Of a DNA stretch of 20,523 nucleotides, positions 13,656 through 20,523 are shown piece by piece. The notes under the pieces were generated by a model, which was not told the DNA's origin, made no database searches, and saw nothing but the letters and a program-made list of their open reading frames with translations. The DNA lies in the NCBI GenBank assembly GCA_017990155.1, contig JAGNOM010000008.1, positions 1 to 20,523 on the forward strand, read 5' to 3'. Position numbers and translations under genes: made by a program. How positions within the stretch are numbered: position 1 is the first letter of the stretch; each line of letters begins with the position of its first letter. Source of the stretch: Propionivibrio sp. GTDB taxonomy: Bacteria > Pseudomonadota > Gammaproteobacteria > Burkholderiales > Rhodocyclaceae.

Positions 13656-14656
13656 TGAATATGCTGGATGCGAAGGATGCGGCGCCGATCAGCGCTTTCC
13701 CCAGACAAACCGATTTTGATCGCGCGGTCGCGGAGATGTGCGTACGCGTTCCGGTCTCGGCCGGCGCGGCCGGATTGGCGAAGGAACTCGTCAAGCTCTC
13801 GCCGCAACTCTTCTTTCGCGATGTGCTGACGCGGGGCGGCTGGTATCGCCTTGGCGGCGTGATCGACGCCGACGGCGACTACATCGCGGACGACCTCGGC
13901 GTGTGGGCCGAGGCCGAGCTGGCGAAGTGTGCTGACGATTTTCATGCCTTTGCCGAAGCTTGCGAAGGACGCGGCCTGCGTGCCACGCGCCTGAACGGCA
14001 AGACGCATTACCTGGTCGCGTCGACGGGATCGCTGGCGGAAGATTTTCTGCAGGTGGAGATCGAGGAATTGCAGGAAGTCATCAGCCATGAACTCTTCGC
14101 CGGCGAAACGCCCGGCAACGTCGAAGAACTCGCCGATCCTTCGCGCGCCGGGAAAGCCGGGGACGGATTCATCCCGCTCGGTGCGCCGTTCTACACCTTG
14201 CGGCGGGTGACCGATGTGGCGGCCTTCCTCCGGCGCATGTCCGAGCAGAAGCCCGAAGTCCAGAACGTGCAGCGCTTTTTCGATGCCTGGCAGGCGTCGA
14301 GCGCCGGCGCCTCGACCCTGTTCAGCAATCACTGGGTGCTCGGCGTGCGCGAGTACATCGACCGCTATCACCAGCCGATCCTCCAGGCGACGCCGGTCGC
14401 GGCCGTCAACGGCCTGGCGCCGAAATTCGCTGGCGCGTTCGGCGCGCGCGGCATGGTGCTCTACGAAGCCCTGCAGCAGTTCGACCGGCGCCTCGGCTAC
14501 CCGATGGCCTGGTTCTTCCACATGCTGACGACGAAGCGCGTGCCACACGCCGTGGCCAATGCCGTCGTCGACGACGTCCAAGCCGGCTTTAGCTACCTGC
14601 CCGAGCGCGATGTGAAGGTGATCAAGGACTGGCTGCACCGGCCGTTCGCGTTCTGA
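13652..14656 (+). CDS. Unrecognised protein at end of nif operon
   Basis: A 334-residue protein without transmembrane segments, signal peptide or metal-cluster motif. It overlaps the preceding small gene by four bases (ATGA), so it is co-translated with nifY's neighbour. ATG codons at 13652, 13655 and 13661 are all possible starts. Visible landmarks: LSPQLFFRDVLTRGGWYRLGG (49-69), a region IEELQEVISHELF near 136-148, and a helical C-terminal half with NHWVLGVREYIDRYHQPIL and MAWFFHMLTTKRVPHAVANAVVDD. Codon use matches the nif genes. I do not recognise a family. Position suggests a nitrogenase assembly or regulatory accessory role, which is inference only. Confidence 0.85.
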   Translation: MMNMLDAKDAAPISAFPRQTDFDRAVAEMCVRVPVSAGAAGLAKELVKLSPQLFFRDVLTRGGWYRLGGVIDADGDYIADDLGVWAEAELAKCADDFHAFAEACEGRGLRATRLNGKTHYLVASTGSLAEDFLQVEIEELQEVISHELFAGETPGNVEELADPSRAGKAGDGFIPLGAPFYTLRRVTDVAAFLRRMSEQKPEVQNVQRFFDAWQASSAGASTLFSNHWVLGVREYIDRYHQPILQATPVAAVNGLAPKFAGAFGARGMVLYEALQQFDRRLGYPMAWFFHMLTTKRVPHAVANAVVDDVQAGFSYLPERDVKVIKDWLHRPFAF

Positions 14657-14930
14657 CGCGCCGGCGATCTGAATTTCTCCGTTCCATCGCCGACGCGTCA
14701 CGCCGGTACGCACCGGAACGGCGAACCTGCATACAATCAGCGTCTCCCTAAAGAAATCGTGCACACCTGTCGAAAGCACCCTGTGGGGGTGCTCGTTCGG
14801 CTGTCTCTATGACTTATGGCCTATCATGGTCTATCGCGCCTTAGTGCTGATAGACTAATCGGGCCGGCTTGGATCGGAGTACGCCAAAGCCAATCACCTC
14901 CATTCACATATAACAAACGGGGTTGCGTCG
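14657..14930. other. Intergenic region between nif operon and chemotaxis gene
   Basis: About 270 bases with visibly higher A+T toward the right. It has a short GC hairpin at 14775-14793 (AGCACCC/GGGTGCT, no T-tract), which could weakly end the nif transcript, and a perfect 7-bp inverted repeat GTCTATC (14829-14835)/GATAGAC (14849-14855) that could be an operator. No clear sigma-54 or sigma-70 pair was seen. Confidence 0.4.
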
Positions 14931-16553
14931 ATGAAAACTCTCTCAATTGTTCGAAAAATGCAGTTGTTGATGGCGGCTTCGCTGGTCGCTTTGATCATGG
15001 TGGCGGGTGCGGGCTACCTCGGCGTGTCCACGATCAGTGGCGCCCTGAGCGTGACGCAAAAGAACACGATGCCGGCCGTGGCGACGATCGGTGACATCCA
15101 GACCAAGTATGCGCAGTACCGGATGGCGATTACCGAGCACATCTCCACCGGCAATGCCGACGATATGACGAAGATCGCTGATGGCATTGCGGTGATCAAG
15201 AAGCATCTGGACGCACAGTTCGAGAAATATGGCAAAGAGTTGGCGATCGATGCCAAGGACGCCGAGCAGATTGAGGCCGAAAAGAAGCTGTTTGCGCAGT
15301 TCCAGGAAATCGCCGCCAAAGTGATCGATCTTTCGACGAACTTTGGCAAGGATGAAGCCGATCTCATCATCAAGAACAATGGCGCGAAAATCGGCGATCA
15401 GCTGACCGGCGCCCTGGCGGCGCATCTGGAGTACAAACTCGAACAGGCCCGTGCGCTGGAAGCGTCGTCCAGCGCCAGTGCGCGGCTATCGCAATTGTCG
15501 GCCGCTGGCATCAGCATCGCCGGCTTCGTGGTCGTCCTGCTGATCGGACTGTTCATCATTCGCGGCATTGTCGGTGCGCTGCGCAATATGTCGGCAACCT
15601 TGTCCCGCCTCGAAGAGCTCGACTTCACCGGGCGCGCGGATGCGACCAGAAATGACGAGTTGGGACAGATGGCGGGTGCGCTCAATCGCCTGCTCGACAA
15701 ACTGCAGGCGAATCTGCGTTCGATCGCACAGCAGGCAGCGGACGTGGCGTCGGCCTCGTCGCAAATGGCCTTGACGGCGGAAGGGCTGGCCTCGACCTCC
15801 GAATTCCAGCACACGACGGCCTCGGATATCGCGGCAACGATCGAGGAAATGACAGTCAGCATCAACCACGTCGGCGATCGCGCCAGCGAAGCCAACCGAA
15901 TCTCGAGTGCATCCGGTTCGCTTGCCAGTTCCGGCGAAGTCGTGATCGGGCACACCGTCGCCGACATCCAGAACATCGCCACGACCGTGCATGACGCCTC
16001 GATGCTGATTCACGGTCTCGACGAGCATAGCCAGCAGATCTCCAGCATCGTCGCCGTCATCAAGGAGGTGGCCGACCAAACCAATCTCCTGGCGCTCAAT
16101 GCCGCGATTGAAGCGGCTCGCGCCGGCGAACAAGGACGCGGCTTTGCGGTCGTCGCCGACGAAGTACGAAAACTTGCCGAACGGACGGCGACCTCGACCA
16201 CCAAGATTTCTTCGACGGTTGAGTCGATGAGAACCAGCGCCGGCGGCGCCGTGGTCACCATGCAGGGCGTCGTAACTACCGTCGAACAAGGCGTTTCGCG
16301 TGCGCAGGAAGCGAATGCCGCGATCCGGGAAATCGGGGAAGGCAGCCGCAGCGCTGTGGCGATGGTCGAGGAAATCACGGATGCGATTCGCGAACAGGGT
16401 TCGGCGACCAACAGCATTGCGAATCAGGTCGACAAGATGGCGCACATGGCCGAGGAGAGCAGTGCGGCGGCCGGGGCGAGCGCGGAAGCGGCAAAAACGC
16501 TGGATCGGCTGGCTGCCGACATGCAACGCATCGTCAGTCACTACAAGCTTTAG
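14931..16553 (+). CDS. Methyl-accepting chemotaxis protein
   Basis: A 540-residue transmembrane chemoreceptor. TM1 spans about residues 10-33; a four-helix-bundle periplasmic sensor domain covers ~35-188; TM2 covers ~190-211. HAMP follows at ~211-263 (NMSATLSRLEELDFTGRAD), then the cytoplasmic signalling domain (264-540) with the hairpin tip EVADQTNLLALNAAIEAARA and GRGFAVVADEVRKLAERT at ~379-419. It ends in SHYKL, so it lacks a CheR-binding pentapeptide. The ligand is unknown; a 4HB-type sensor is non-specific evidence. It is separated from the nif operon by 274 bases and closed by a strong terminator, so it is its own transcription unit. Confidence 0.95.
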   Translation: MKTLSIVRKMQLLMAASLVALIMVAGAGYLGVSTISGALSVTQKNTMPAVATIGDIQTKYAQYRMAITEHISTGNADDMTKIADGIAVIKKHLDAQFEKYGKELAIDAKDAEQIEAEKKLFAQFQEIAAKVIDLSTNFGKDEADLIIKNNGAKIGDQLTGALAAHLEYKLEQARALEASSSASARLSQLSAAGISIAGFVVVLLIGLFIIRGIVGALRNMSATLSRLEELDFTGRADATRNDELGQMAGALNRLLDKLQANLRSIAQQAADVASASSQMALTAEGLASTSEFQHTTASDIAATIEEMTVSINHVGDRASEANRISSASGSLASSGEVVIGHTVADIQNIATTVHDASMLIHGLDEHSQQISSIVAVIKEVADQTNLLALNAAIEAARAGEQGRGFAVVADEVRKLAERTATSTTKISSTVESMRTSAGGAVVTMQGVVTTVEQGVSRAQEANAAIREIGEGSRSAVAMVEEITDAIREQGSATNSIANQVDKMAHMAEESSAAAGASAEAAKTLDRLAADMQRIVSHYKL

Positions 16554-16592
16554 CGAGCTTCTGCATGCAGTCGTCCGGACTGCGGCGCAATG

Positions 16593-16624
16593 AAAAACGG
16601 GGGCCAGCCAGCCCCCGTTTTTTT
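16593..16624 (+). terminator. Intrinsic terminator after chemotaxis gene
   Basis: Stem CGGGGGC (16598-16604) with GCCCCCG (16611-16617), a 6-base loop CAGCCA, an A-tract before (16593-16597) and seven T residues after (16618-16624). The A/T flanks make it potentially bidirectional, which also suits the convergent gene on the minus strand. Confidence 0.93.
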
Positions 16625-16656
16625 GTACCTGCCGTGCGTGCCGCCGGCGCAAGAAG

Positions 16657-17019
16657 TCAGGCGTTGCTTTCCCGGACGCGCTTCCTGAAAATCCGGAACA
16701 GGTCGCCGCAAAGCAAGCCCGAGAGCGACACCACGGAGGCGACGGGGAAGAGAAACAGGCAGCCCATGAGGAACCACCCGCCTTGATCGGCCGGCGTTAC
16801 CGGCGGAGAAATCACCGCCAGCGCGATGGCCACCAGGTAGAAGGCGCCAATGCCGCCAAGAAAGGTGATGAGTCGAGCAATTCCAGTCACCCGGCAGGCG
16901 AGGGCCGCGATAATTCCTGCCAGCAGCGGCGCCCACTGTTGCCACGAGCAACCGGATACGGCGAAAGGCCAGGCGACAAGTTGGCAGACAAGGCTATCGA
17001 CGATGAACATGTTCAGCAT
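16657..17019 (-). CDS. Small hydrophobic membrane protein, unknown function
   Basis: A 120-residue protein with about three to four hydrophobic segments: near 5-25, 28-45, 48-72 (ITFLGGIGAFYLVAIALAVI) and 84-105 (FLMGCLFLFPVASVVSLSGLL), ending in a basic tail FRIFRKRVRES. It is probably an inner-membrane protein. I do not recognise a family. ATG at 17019 or 17010 may be the start; neither has a strong ribosome site, which lowers confidence. It is convergent with the chemotaxis gene across the terminator at 16593-16624. Confidence 0.6.
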   Translation of the reverse strand: MLNMFIVDSLVCQLVAWPFAVSGCSWQQWAPLLAGIIAALACRVTGIARLITFLGGIGAFYLVAIALAVISPPVTPADQGGWFLMGCLFLFPVASVVSLSGLLCGDLFRIFRKRVRESNA

Positions 17020-17346
17020 GAGTACGACACTGTTTTGAAACCGTCAGTCGCGCCGAAAGCGCGTTCAGGTAGGTGATCGGGTCGCTGCCGATCGGTTCAG
17101 CAGCCTGCTAATGGTATCTCAGCGCAAGGTTCTACAGTCAATACATCAGGCGGCAAATCCCGGCCACGACGGCTATTTGGCGGTTTCGCCACGCTGCCGG
17201 CCGGCAGTATTTTCTTAGCGAATGCGCCTGATTGCTTGGTTGGCGCGCTTTCCGGGGCATCAGGCTGATGTCCTTGTTTTAGTTGTACTTTCGCCACACT
17301 GAAAACTATATTTAAAGTGCTTCCACAAAAAGAAAAGGAGTCAATC
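17020..17346. other. Intergenic region upstream of UspA gene
   Basis: About 330 bases with no gene seen. It contains GATCGG/CCGATC (17075-17080, 17088-17093), a self-complementary CTGCCGGCCGGCAG at 17194-17207 followed by TATTTTCTT that could be a weak terminator, and a palindrome CATCAGGCTGATG at 17258-17270 that could be an operator. A possible sigma-70 promoter is TTGTAC (17283-17288) and TATATT (17307-17312), 18 bases apart, in front of the UspA gene. Confidence 0.4.
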
Positions 17347-17790
17347 ATGTTCAAGCACATTCTTGTTCCGACTGATGGCTCACCGTTATCCCAGGATGCC
17401 GTTCGCAAGGCAGTGCCGCTTGCCAAGGAAAACGGGGCAAAAGTGACAGCGCTGTACGTCAAGTTGCCAGCTCCGGCGCACTACTGGAGCCACGTCATCT
17501 GGGTCAACCTGCCAGAGCCGTCCGCATTTGAAGAGTTCGCCGAAAAAGAGGCGCAGGAGGCACTCGCTTTTGTCGAAGGCTTGTGTCGCGAACACGGCGT
17601 CGAGTGCAGCAAGTTCTCGGTGACGAACGAACACGTCTATCAAGCGATCATTGATGAAGCGACCAAGAACAGCTGCGACCTGATCTTCATGGCCTCACAC
17701 GGCCGGCGCGGTGTTGACGCCCTGGTACTCGGCAGCGAAACGCACAAGGTACTCACGCACTCGAAAATCCCGGTGCTTGTCTCCCGCTAG
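17347..17790 (+). CDS. Universal stress protein, UspA family
   Basis: A 147-residue single-domain Usp. It starts MFKHILVPTDGSPLSQDAV, with the conserved Asp of the first strand, and ends with the ATP-binding loop ASHGRRGVDALVLGSETHKVLTHSKIPVLVSR (G-x2-G-x-n-G-S). AAAAGGAG at 17333-17340 fixes the ATG at 17347. Such proteins are induced by stress or growth arrest; the ligand-loop residues suggest nucleotide binding. The residues around 45-65 (PAPAHYWSHVIWVNLP) form a variable insert. It appears monocistronic. Confidence 0.93.
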   Translation: MFKHILVPTDGSPLSQDAVRKAVPLAKENGAKVTALYVKLPAPAHYWSHVIWVNLPEPSAFEEFAEKEAQEALAFVEGLCREHGVECSKFSVTNEHVYQAIIDEATKNSCDLIFMASHGRRGVDALVLGSETHKVLTHSKIPVLVSR

Positions 17791-17892
17791 AGGTGCACAA
17801 GAACGCCGGTCCGGCCTGTGATCGGCCGGTCGAATCGGGCGGGGTGGTTTTCATCGTGCAATCCTGCCCGGTGTAGGCGACGTGTCATGGCC

Positions 17893-18010
17893 GCCGCGGC
17901 CCCGAATGCGCCGCCAACAGCACCGTGCTCTTCCCGGTCGTCGCGCTGATTGTCTCGGCAGTCCTTGAAGGCTGGCGCTGGTGATGTTGGGGAATGTGCT
18001 TCAACTAACC
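17893..18010 (+). pseudogene. EamA/DMT-family transporter remnant
   Basis: The plus strand encodes about 28 residues ending NSTVLFPVVALIVSAVLEGWRW and a TGA at 17982-17984, which resembles the last transmembrane segments of EamA/DMT permeases. Shifting frame at 17975 gives ALVMLGNVLQLT, the usual final helix. The intervening residues between EG-x-RW and the last helix are missing, and the upstream nine-tenths of the gene is absent. This is a decayed C-terminal fragment with an internal deletion. The 3' end touches the DUF805 stop codon. Confidence 0.6.
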
Positions 18011-18324
18011 GAAAACCGATTCGGTTCCTTACCTTCCTGAATCGCGAAGATGACGAGGACGATCCAGCCGATCAGCGGGATGAACCAGAGCAGAAGGAAC
18101 CAGCCGCTGCGGTCAGTATCGTGCAGGCGTCGGGCTCCGACGGCGAGGGAGGGTAGGAGGATGGCGAGCGAGAACAGTCCCGAGAACGCTTGGCCGATGA
18201 TGCCTGCTGCTGCCGAGCCAAGGAAAGTGAAGAGGAAGAACCACCAGTATTCGGAGCGCGAGGCGCGGCCTTCGAAGGTGGCGTATTTCTTGAAGCAGAT
18301 GCTGATCGATTCGCCGAAAGTCAT
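18001..18324 (-). CDS. DUF805 membrane protein
   Basis: A 107-residue inner-membrane protein of the YhaH/DUF805 type. It starts MTFGESISICFKKYATFEGRASRSEYWWF, with the characteristic F-x-GRASRSEYW motif, has hydrophobic segments around residues 26-45, 48-62 and 76-95, and has the RRLHDTDRSGWF motif. The family's function is unknown. ATG at 18324 is chosen because GGGGAG lies upstream on the minus strand; a longer frame would add 23 unrelated residues. It follows the OhrR gene in the same direction but 76 bases away. Confidence 0.9.
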   Translation of the reverse strand: MTFGESISICFKKYATFEGRASRSEYWWFFLFTFLGSAAAGIIGQAFSGLFSLAILLPSLAVGARRLHDTDRSGWFLLLWFIPLIGWIVLVIFAIQEGKEPNRFSVS

Positions 18325-18400
18325 TTCCAATCTCCCCGTTTGATATGAAGTTGAAGACTGGAAGAGGTTATCCCAGGCGGATGGGCGCATCAATTGAAAT

Positions 18401-18895
18401 CTATTCCGGGAGGGTGGTGTCCTCGGTGGGCGCTTGCCGGCGCAGATCCTGGAGGAATTCGTCGAGCAGCGTTTTCAGGGCGACGGCTTTTTCGAGCGGG
18501 AAGTTCACTTTCTTCATCATCTCAAGTGGCACACAGCCACAGCGTGCCTTCAGTGCGGCACCGGCGGGTGTCAGGCTGATTTCGACGACGCGTTCATCGC
18601 TCGCGCGGCGCTGACGCTGGATGAAGCCGAGTTGTTCCAGCCGCTTGAGCAGCGGCGTGAGCGTGTTGGTATTGAGCAGTGCGCGTTCACTGATCTGCGA
18701 AACGGGGCAGGGCGCGTCTTCCCACAGGATCATCAGCACAATGTACTGCGGGTAGGTGAGGCCGAGTGGTTCGAGCAGCGGCTGGTAGAGCCGGGTGACG
18801 AGGCGCGAGGTGGCATAGAGCGGAAAACACAACTGGTTTTCCAGTCGCAGCAGGTCGATATCGCTGGCGGGTTCGGTTCGGGAAGATTCGGTCAT
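18401..18895 (-). CDS. OhrR-type MarR regulator
   Basis: A 164-residue winged-helix repressor. The N-terminal LRLENQLCFPLYATSRLVTRLY contains C23, the peroxide-sensing cysteine of OhrR in its usual context, followed by LGLTYPQYIVLMILWE and the recognition region LNTNTLTPLLKRLEQLGFIQRQR with the wing DERVVEISLTPAG. OhrR represses organic-peroxide defence genes until the Cys is oxidised. A second pair of Cys (R-C-G-C-V, near 118-120) may provide the reactive partner of 2-Cys OhrR types, though this is not proven. The gene follows glutathione peroxidase by 75 bases, suggesting co-transcription. No ohr gene is visible. Confidence 0.88.
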   Translation of the reverse strand: MTESSRTEPASDIDLLRLENQLCFPLYATSRLVTRLYQPLLEPLGLTYPQYIVLMILWEDAPCPVSQISERALLNTNTLTPLLKRLEQLGFIQRQRRASDERVVEISLTPAGAALKARCGCVPLEMMKKVNFPLEKAVALKTLLDEFLQDLRRQAPTEDTTLPE

Positions 18896-18970
18896 GGGCG
18901 TTGCCTTGTGCGTGGGGTTCGATTCTCGCAGAGCGCGACCTGGACGTGAATCTTCTCGAATGGCCGGGCG

Positions 18971-19519
18971 TCAGGCTCTTGCGAGTTCGGCCTCGATCGC
19001 GGCGATGAGCACGGCATTATCCGGCGCGGTATCGGGCGCGAAGCGTCGGGCGACCTTGCCATCGCGGCCGATCAGGAATTTCTCGAAGTTCCAGACGACT
19101 TCCGGCGCAGCGGTTGGCTCGATGTTGTAGCCGCGCAGCATCGTTTCCATCGATGCGCGTCCTTCGGTTTCCGGCTGGGCGGCGATCAGTGCCTGATACA
19201 GCGGGTGCTTGTCCGGGCCGGTGACGGCGATCTTGCTGTAGAGCGGGAACTGCACCTGGTAGTTGAGAGAGCAGAAGCTCTGGATTTCGTCGTTCGTCCC
19301 CGGCTCCTGCCCGGCGAAATCGTTGGCGGGGAAGCCGAGCACGGCGAATTTCTGGCCGCGATAGGTTTCGTAGAGCTTTTCCAGCCCTTCGTATTGCGGC
19401 GTCAGACCGCACTTGGAGGCGACATTGACCACGAGCAGAACTTCGCCCTGATGGTCGTTCAGCGTTGCGTCTTGGCCGTCGATGGTTCTGACGGGGATTT
19501 CGTAAAGGGATTGGCTCAT
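18971..19519 (-). CDS. Glutathione peroxidase family protein
   Basis: A 182-residue thiol peroxidase of the GPx family. The catalytic site NVASKCGLTPQYEGLEKLY carries C37 (Cys, not selenocysteine); Q71 (FAGQEPG), W143 and N144 (VVWNFEKFLI) complete the tetrad, and C83 (SFCSLNYQVQFPLYSKI) is the likely resolving Cys of thioredoxin-dependent GPx. It reduces H2O2 or lipid hydroperoxides, probably with thioredoxin as reductant. A minus-strand CAGGAG lies before ATG 19519; the open frame extends upstream but without similarity. The OhrR gene is downstream in the same direction. Confidence 0.93.
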   Translation of the reverse strand: MSQSLYEIPVRTIDGQDATLNDHQGEVLLVVNVASKCGLTPQYEGLEKLYETYRGQKFAVLGFPANDFAGQEPGTNDEIQSFCSLNYQVQFPLYSKIAVTGPDKHPLYQALIAAQPETEGRASMETMLRGYNIEPTAAPEVVWNFEKFLIGRDGKVARRFAPDTAPDNAVLIAAIEAELARA

Positions 19520-19573
19520 GGATCGGCTCCTGAAAGGTGGGTAAATAGCGTTGCACGAAACGCCTTCAATGTT

Positions 19574-19600
19574 ATCGCTTACGATTGGATCGCACACGAT
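19574..19600 (-). promoter_or_regulatory. Tandem palindromic sites upstream of glutathione peroxidase
   Basis: Two 12-base elements, ATCGCTTACGAT (19574-19585) and ATCGCACACGAT (19589-19600), are each inverted repeats of ATCG/CGAT and are separated by TGG. They sit 55 bases upstream of the glutathione peroxidase start, next to an AT-rich stretch (19600-19612). They could be operators for the adjacent OhrR-type repressor; this is inference and I cannot confirm the OhrR consensus. Confidence 0.4.
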
Positions 19601-19621
19601 ATAAATATAAAACGTTACAGC

Positions 19622-20076
19622 ATGAAAGCGAAACCGGTCGTAACACGTGTGTATTTCGGCAAGAGCATCCAGATCACGCAGGGGTACTACAGTCTGAAGA
19701 AACTGCCGGAAGCCGTACAACTGCTCGAAAGAATTTGATGGCCTGATCGTGGTGCTGCCAGATCACGAGCTGACCAATGCGTCCTCAAGCGCGTGACCGA
19801 GAAGATCCTGGTCATCACGATGGCTCCCGACCTCCCCCTTGAAGGGGGAGGAGTTGATGCGTACGGCATTCATGCGATTGCTCTGGCGTGGACAACCGGA
19901 TGGCCGGGCGTACGGCGGCCGACTTGATGGGCCGCCTGACTGGCAGGGAGGGCGGCGATATCGCGATCGTTACCGGGCTGCAGAGTTTCGTCGACCAGGG
20001 CCAGCGCGAGATCGGATTTCGCGCGACGCTGGCGCAGCAACACCTGCTGAAAAGGAAAGCGCGCTCGACGCGGTGA
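19622..20076 (+). pseudogene. Frameshifted LacI-family regulator remnant
   Basis: Pieces in different frames read as one effector-binding domain: MKAKPVVTRVYFGKSIQITQ...LLER (from 19622), then FDGLIVVLPDHELTN (from 19734), then VLKRVTEKILVITMAPDLP (from 19781), then VDNRMAGRTAADLMGRLTG...GLQSFVDQGQREIGFRATLAQ (19888 to about 20046). Each resembles successive parts of a LacI/periplasmic-binding-like regulator (FDGLIVV, IDNRAAGRTAA, GxxxxxxRxxGF). At least three frame changes, a missing N-terminal DNA-binding part and a palindromic repeat inside it mark it as dead. Family assignment is by eye. Confidence 0.6.
19831..19851 (+). repeat. Palindromic repeat D inside LacI remnant
   Basis: A perfect inverted repeat: CCTCCCCCTT (19831-19840), a central G, and its exact complement AAGGGGGAGG (19842-19851). 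This C-rich/G-rich element resembles dispersed intergenic palindromes of many bacterial genomes. It lies within the decayed regulator, so it may have inserted during or after decay. Confidence 0.75.
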
Positions 20077-20149
20077 TCGGACAGAACCCGGAACACGAAG
20101 CGCACTTTTTTGGTTTGAGTCGGTCGTTTCCGCGATGTTCCGCGTTTTT

Positions 20150-20523
20150 CTACACCGCTGACAGCTTCTTTCGCAGGACGGTCATCGCCGACCGCTCAAG
20201 CCCGAGTTGCGCGTAGAACGCCAGCGCCGGCGAATTATCCTTGTCCGCGAGCAGCGTCACGCGCGGCATGCCGTTGTCGCGCGCCCAGTCGAGCACATGT
20301 TCGACCAGGCAGCGACCGAGTTTCTGGCCTCGGTACTTCGCTCTGACAATCACGTCTTCCAGCAGCAGCACCGGGCAGCCTTCGGCAGTGCTGATGGTGA
20401 TCAGCGCGTTCGCCATCCCGGCGACCTGATTGTCGACGCGCAGGACGAAGAGACGCCCGATCTGCGGGTTTTCGAGAATCAGGCGCAAGCCGCGAAGCTG
20501 CTTTTCGCGCTCGGGCTGGAAGT
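20150..20523 (-). CDS. GNAT-family acetyltransferase (partial)
   Basis: The minus strand is open from the window edge to a TAG at 20150-20152, giving about 123 residues of an N-acetyltransferase whose N-terminus lies outside. The acetyl-CoA-binding segment LLLEDVIVRAKYRGQKLGRCLVEHVLDWARDNG has the R-G-x-x-L-G pyrophosphate loop, and VTLLADKDNSPALAFYAQLGLE is the C-terminal core of GNAT folds. Substrate cannot be told from sequence. An internal TTG at 20488 is not taken as a start because FQPEREKQLRGLRLILENP upstream continues the fold. Confidence 0.88.
   Translation of the reverse strand, partial: FQPEREKQLRGLRLILENPQIGRLFVLRVDNQVAGMANALITISTAEGCPVLLLEDVIVRAKYRGQKLGRCLVEHVLDWARDNGMPRVTLLADKDNSPALAFYAQLGLERSAMTVLRKKLSAV

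Noticed and set aside
14747..14774. Sigma-28 (flagellar) promoter upstream of the chemoreceptor gene
   Set aside because: TAAAG followed at 12-15 bases by GTCGAAA only partly matches GCCGATAA and lies about 150 bases from the start codon; the match is too weak.
14775..14793. Terminator at the end of the nif operon
   Set aside because: The 7-bp hairpin AGCACCC/GGGTGCT lacks a T-tract and lies 120 bases after the last gene; not supported as an intrinsic terminator.
17812..17840. Terminator hairpin after the UspA gene (CCGGCC/GGCCGG)
   Set aside because: The stem is short and no T-run follows; could be ordinary GC-rich DNA.

Overview
The window is a nitrogen-fixation (nif) island with flanking housekeeping genes. 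The high-GC coding style, the combination of Mo-nitrogenase genes with draT/draG, nifO, a FeSII-type ferredoxin and a flavodiiron protein, and the types of dispersed palindromic repeats all suggest a betaproteobacterium, most likely a member of the Rhodocyclales (Dechloromonas/Azonexus/Accumulibacter-like). That placement is an inference from gene content; no rRNA or other phylogenetic marker is present.

Layout. Positions 1-3835 (+) hold a tightly packed operon: the 3' end of nifB, a 2[4Fe-4S] ferredoxin, nifO (ArsC-like), a flavodiiron protein, a plant-type [2Fe-2S] ferredoxin, a FeSII (Shethna)-like ferredoxin and draG. Positions 3945-5724 hold a convergent, more AT-rich NYN/OST-HTH gene and a CsaA-like tRNA-binding-fold gene. 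Positions 5746-7588 (-) hold draT followed by a SIR2-like gene. Positions 7701-14656 (+) hold the structural operon nifH-nifD-nifK-nifT-fdx-nifY followed by two unrecognised genes. A clear sigma-54 (-24/-12) promoter and a NifA-type upstream site precede nifH, the latter lying inside the 5' end of draT. Then come a methyl-accepting chemotaxis protein with a strong terminator, a small membrane protein, a UspA-type stress protein, a decayed EamA/DMT transporter, a DUF805 membrane protein, an OhrR/MarR regulator, a glutathione peroxidase, a frameshifted LacI-family remnant and a GNAT acetyltransferase cut off by the window edge.

How it fits together. NifHDK form the Mo-nitrogenase. NifB, NifY and probably NifO serve cofactor or metal supply. 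The ferredoxins supply electrons. DraT and DraG reversibly ADP-ribosylate the NifH arginine (R102 here). The flavodiiron protein and the FeSII-like protein look like an oxygen-protection pair.

Most notable points: (i) a SIR2-like, putatively NAD-binding protein directly downstream of draT with its own candidate NifA/sigma-54 promoter; (ii) four palindromic repeat elements of three unrelated types in the intergenic gaps of nifHDKT-fdx-nifY, which must be transcribed as hairpins; (iii) two unrecognised genes at the end of the nif operon; (iv) an O2-protection cassette inside the nifB-draG operon; (v) two decayed genes (EamA, LacI) marking an eroding flank.
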